From: JAWXCM01 sp034408745 | Lineage (GTDB): Bacteria; Acidobacteriota; Terriglobia; Bryobacterales; Bryobacteraceae | NCBI GenBank assembly: GCA_034408745.1 | Contig: JAWXCM010000027.1 | Location: 1 to 6,556 of the forward strand | Reading direction: 5' to 3' | Length of the DNA: 6,556 nucleotides | Shown: one piece after another, positions 4,978 to 6,556 of the stretch | How positions within the stretch are numbered: the first letter of the stretch is position 1 | Layout: the number at the start of each line of letters is the position of its first letter | The notes under the pieces: model-generated | Told to the model about the DNA's origin: nothing | The model's database searches: none | The model's input: the letters and a program-made list of their open reading frames with translations, nothing else | Made by a program: the position numbers and the translations under genes

Positions 4978-6363
4978 TTAGCCGGCGCTGGCGAAGGCAG
5001 CCCGTTCCAGCCCATACTTGCGAACCAGACGCTGCAGGGACCGCCGTTGTTTTCCGGCGGCGACCGCTGCGTGGCTGAGGTTGCCTTTATGTTCTGTTAG
5101 CAGATTGACGAGGTAGTTTCGCTCGAAACTGGCGAGTACGGTCAGCCTGGCGTTGCTCAGCGAATGATCGGCCGGAGCGGCGTCGGAACTCTCGACAGGG
5201 ATTTCAATTGCCGATGGACCCAATGTCTCCGACTCGGACAGCACAACCGCTCTGTGGATGATGGCCTCGAGTTCGCGTACATTGCCTGGCCACGGATACC
5301 GCATCATCTTGTCCACCGCTGCCCCGGAGAGCCGCAGAGGCGGCCGGCCGTACTGTCGCGCCAGCCGGGTAAGAAAATGCTGAGCCAGAAGCGGAATGTC
5401 AGAGCTTCGGGAGCGCAGCGGAGGTATGTGGATCGATAATACGTTCAGCCGGTGGAACATATCCTCCCGAAACTGCTTCTGTTCAACTTTTTGTCGGAGA
5501 TTGGCGTTAGTGGCCGCGATCACGCGCGCATCACTGCGAACCGTTTCCGACGACCCGAGCGCTCGATATTCTCCATTTTGAAGAAAGCGCAGCAATTTGC
5601 TTTGCGCGCGGAAACTCAACGTGTCTATCTCGTCCAGCAGGATGGTTCCGGATCTCGCAACGGCGAGTAGACCTTTCTCCGACGTGGAGGCGTCGGTGAA
5701 CGCACCTTTCGTGTGGCCGAAAACCTCATTCTCGAACAGGTGATCGGGGAGAGCGCCACAGTTGACTGGAACGAAGGGTTGGCTTCGTCGATGGCTCTTG
5801 TAATGCACTGCGCGTGCAAACAGCTCTTTTCCGGTACCCGTTTCACCGGTAACGATGAGCGTGGCGTCGGACCGTGCGATCGCGGGCAGGCTGCGCAGAA
5901 GCTCGAGAAACACCGGGCTGTTGCCAATCAGTGCGTCACTCCCCGGAGCCGTGCTGCTGGCGATCTCCATATCGGCGCTCGCCCGCCGGCTGCGGAGTAA
6001 GCGCCGCACCCTGGCGATCCCATCAATGTCGCGGAATGGACAAGAGATGAAATCGTCGAGCAGATCGATAACGGAAAGAATGTTGGCGGGATCGTCCCAG
6101 CCGTGACAGAGGACACCGAAAAAGACCGTTCGGTGCCACTGCTGACGCAATGCCCGAAGAGCTTCGACAAATTGAACGCTGAATGGTACGCGGATTATCG
6201 CCAACGCGGGCGCCTCACCAGCAGCAGCCAGGTCGATACACGGGCTCAGGCTGAGGCGTACGTCCGGAACAGCGGCTCCGACCATGGCCAGCAGCCTGAG
6301 GCAATGCCCGCGCTTGCAGTTGCCAAGCTCCGGGGCCACGATGGTGCTGTGAAGAACCTGCAA
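4978..6363 (-). CDS. Sigma-54-dependent enhancer-binding protein with degenerate receiver-like N-terminus, AAA+ and Fis-type HTH
   Basis: This 461-residue protein is a transcriptional activator that uses ATP to open complexes of sigma-54 RNA polymerase. Residues ~1-125 resemble a receiver fold (ALAIIRV, then TVFFGVL, then DDFISCPF and a final IARVRRLL) but lack the phosphoacceptor Asp, and have C108 where receivers have the conserved Lys before Pro-Phe. The AAA+ domain (~143-378) has Walker A GETGTGK (173-179), a loop-1 motif GAFTDA (220-225) where GAFTGA is canonical, Walker B ILLDEID (241-247), ATNAN (284-288), arginine-finger region FREDMFHRLN (298-307) and sensor II PWPGNVREL (358-366). 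A Fis-type HTH fills ~413-452 (NLSHAAVAAGKQRRSLQRLV). The start is TTG at 6363, with GGAG 6 bases upstream; an in-frame TGA sits 12 codons upstream and no ATG or GTG lies between. It is transcribed towards the eCIS operon, 129 bases ahead of the next frame, and is the obvious candidate regulator. Confidence 0.93.
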   Translation of the reverse strand: MQVLHSTIVAPELGNCKRGHCLRLLAMVGAAVPDVRLSLSPCIDLAAAGEAPALAIIRVPFSVQFVEALRALRQQWHRTVFFGVLCHGWDDPANILSVIDLLDDFISCPFRDIDGIARVRRLLRSRRASADMEIASSTAPGSDALIGNSPVFLELLRSLPAIARSDATLIVTGETGTGKELFARAVHYKSHRRSQPFVPVNCGALPDHLFENEVFGHTKGAFTDASTSEKGLLAVARSGTILLDEIDTLSFRAQSKLLRFLQNGEYRALGSSETVRSDARVIAATNANLRQKVEQKQFREDMFHRLNVLSIHIPPLRSRSSDIPLLAQHFLTRLARQYGRPPLRLSGAAVDKMMRYPWPGNVRELEAIIHRAVVLSESETLGPSAIEIPVESSDAAPADHSLSNARLTVLASFERNYLVNLLTEHKGNLSHAAVAAGKQRRSLQRLVRKYGLERAAFASAG

Positions 6364-6369
6364 AACAGT

Positions 6370-6373
6370 CTCC
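6370..6373 (-). promoter_or_regulatory. Shine-Dalgarno supporting the TTG start of the regulator
   Basis: GGAG on the minus strand lies 6 bases before TTG at 6363-6361. An in-frame TGA is at 6399-6397, so the start is confined to a short stretch in which TTG is the only usual initiation codon. The next in-frame choices, GTG at codon 9 and ATG at codon 27, lack comparable sites and would cut into the N-terminal domain. Confidence 0.6.
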
Positions 6374-6401
6374 GCCGCCTGGGTACTAGTGCTTCATAGC
6401 C

Positions 6402-6430
6402 AGTCTACTCCGCCTCCGTCCCACTGACAA
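6402..6430 (-). promoter_or_regulatory. Candidate sigma-70 promoter of the regulator gene
   Basis: On the minus strand TTGTCA (5 of 6 matches to -35, at 6430-6425) and TAGACT (4 of 6 to -10, at 6407-6402) are separated by exactly 17 bases. The predicted transcription start near 6395 gives a leader of about 32 bases carrying the GGAG ribosome site. This would let the regulator be made independently of the sigma-54-controlled operon. Confidence 0.4.
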
Positions 6431-6535
6431 GGAAATCAATGCTCAGGACTTGTACCCCCCCTCTGTGTCAACATGACTGAGACATCTTGCCTTTCCGTAA
6501 TTACTGACCTACAGGGGGCGGAGACAAGAGGTTTC

Positions 6536-6556
6536 ATGGTAAGCAATGCAAAGCTC
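6536..6556 (+). CDS. Possible start of a divergent gene, cut by the window edge
   Basis: ATG at 6536-6538 is preceded by AAGAGG ending 4 bases upstream, with an additional GGAG at 6520-6523. Only seven codons (MVSNAKL) are visible, so no product can be proposed. If real it is transcribed away from the eCIS cluster and shares the intergenic region with the regulator. Confidence 0.3.

Larger units (their letters stand above)
6364..6535. other. Intergenic region upstream of the regulator, with divergent reading outward
   Basis: This 172-base stretch has no supportable gene. It holds the ribosome site and a sigma-70 promoter candidate for the EBP on the minus strand. It also contains a run of seven C (6455-6461), a short symmetric GTCAACATGAC (6467-6477) and a purine-rich block before a possible plus-strand start at 6536. 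A TTGACA on the minus strand (6466-6471) has no acceptable -10 partner. Confidence 0.6.

Noticed and set aside
6466..6471. Perfect TTGACA on the minus strand as the -35 of the regulator promoter
   Set aside because: At 16-18 bases downstream only TCCTGA-like sequences are found, a poor -10; the TTGTCA/TAGACT pair at 6402-6430 is better.
1..6556. tRNA, rRNA, CRISPR arrays, insertion sequences, attachment sites
   Set aside because: No cloverleaf, regularly spaced repeats, transposase frame, terminal inverted repeats or target duplications were seen.

Overview
The window is the leading part of a gene cluster for an extracellular contractile injection system (eCIS, a phage-tail-like particle of the Afp/PVC/MAC type), read entirely on the minus strand, so transcription runs from the right edge to the left. 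The DNA is G+C rich (about 60% by eye) with strong codon bias. The sigma-54-type regulator and eCIS gene order suit a free-living soil or aquatic bacterium (Acidobacteriota, Myxococcota or similar), but nothing here fixes the taxon.

Layout from right to left. At 6536-6556 a possible plus-strand gene begins and leaves the window. The stretch 6364-6535 is intergenic and holds a plausible sigma-70 promoter for the regulator. At 4978-6363 lies a sigma-54 enhancer-binding protein (EBP) with a degenerate receiver-like N-terminus, an AAA+ core and a Fis-type HTH. The stretch 4849-4977, with the first ~100 bases of the next frame, carries two strong related inverted repeats and two weak sigma-54-like promoter matches. 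The structural operon follows: a small winged-helix-like protein (4423-4848, start uncertain), a Pvc16/DUF4255 tail-terminator protein (3849-4421), a beta-rich protein with a carboxypeptidase-regulatory-like domain (3109-3846), a large tail sheath with an internal insertion (699-3077), an inner tube protein (230-676), and the first 75 codons of what looks like a second sheath-like protein (1-225), cut by the left edge.

Structural genes are separated by only 1, 2, 31, 22 and 4 bases, so they almost certainly form one operon. Tube and sheath form the contractile body, and Pvc16 caps its distal end. Baseplate, spike, tape-measure, ATPase and toxin genes would lie beyond the left edge. The EBP lies immediately upstream with dyad elements between it and the operon, which suggests that assembly of the particle is switched on through sigma-54. 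That regulatory layout is the least ordinary part of the window; the structural proteins themselves belong to recognisable families.
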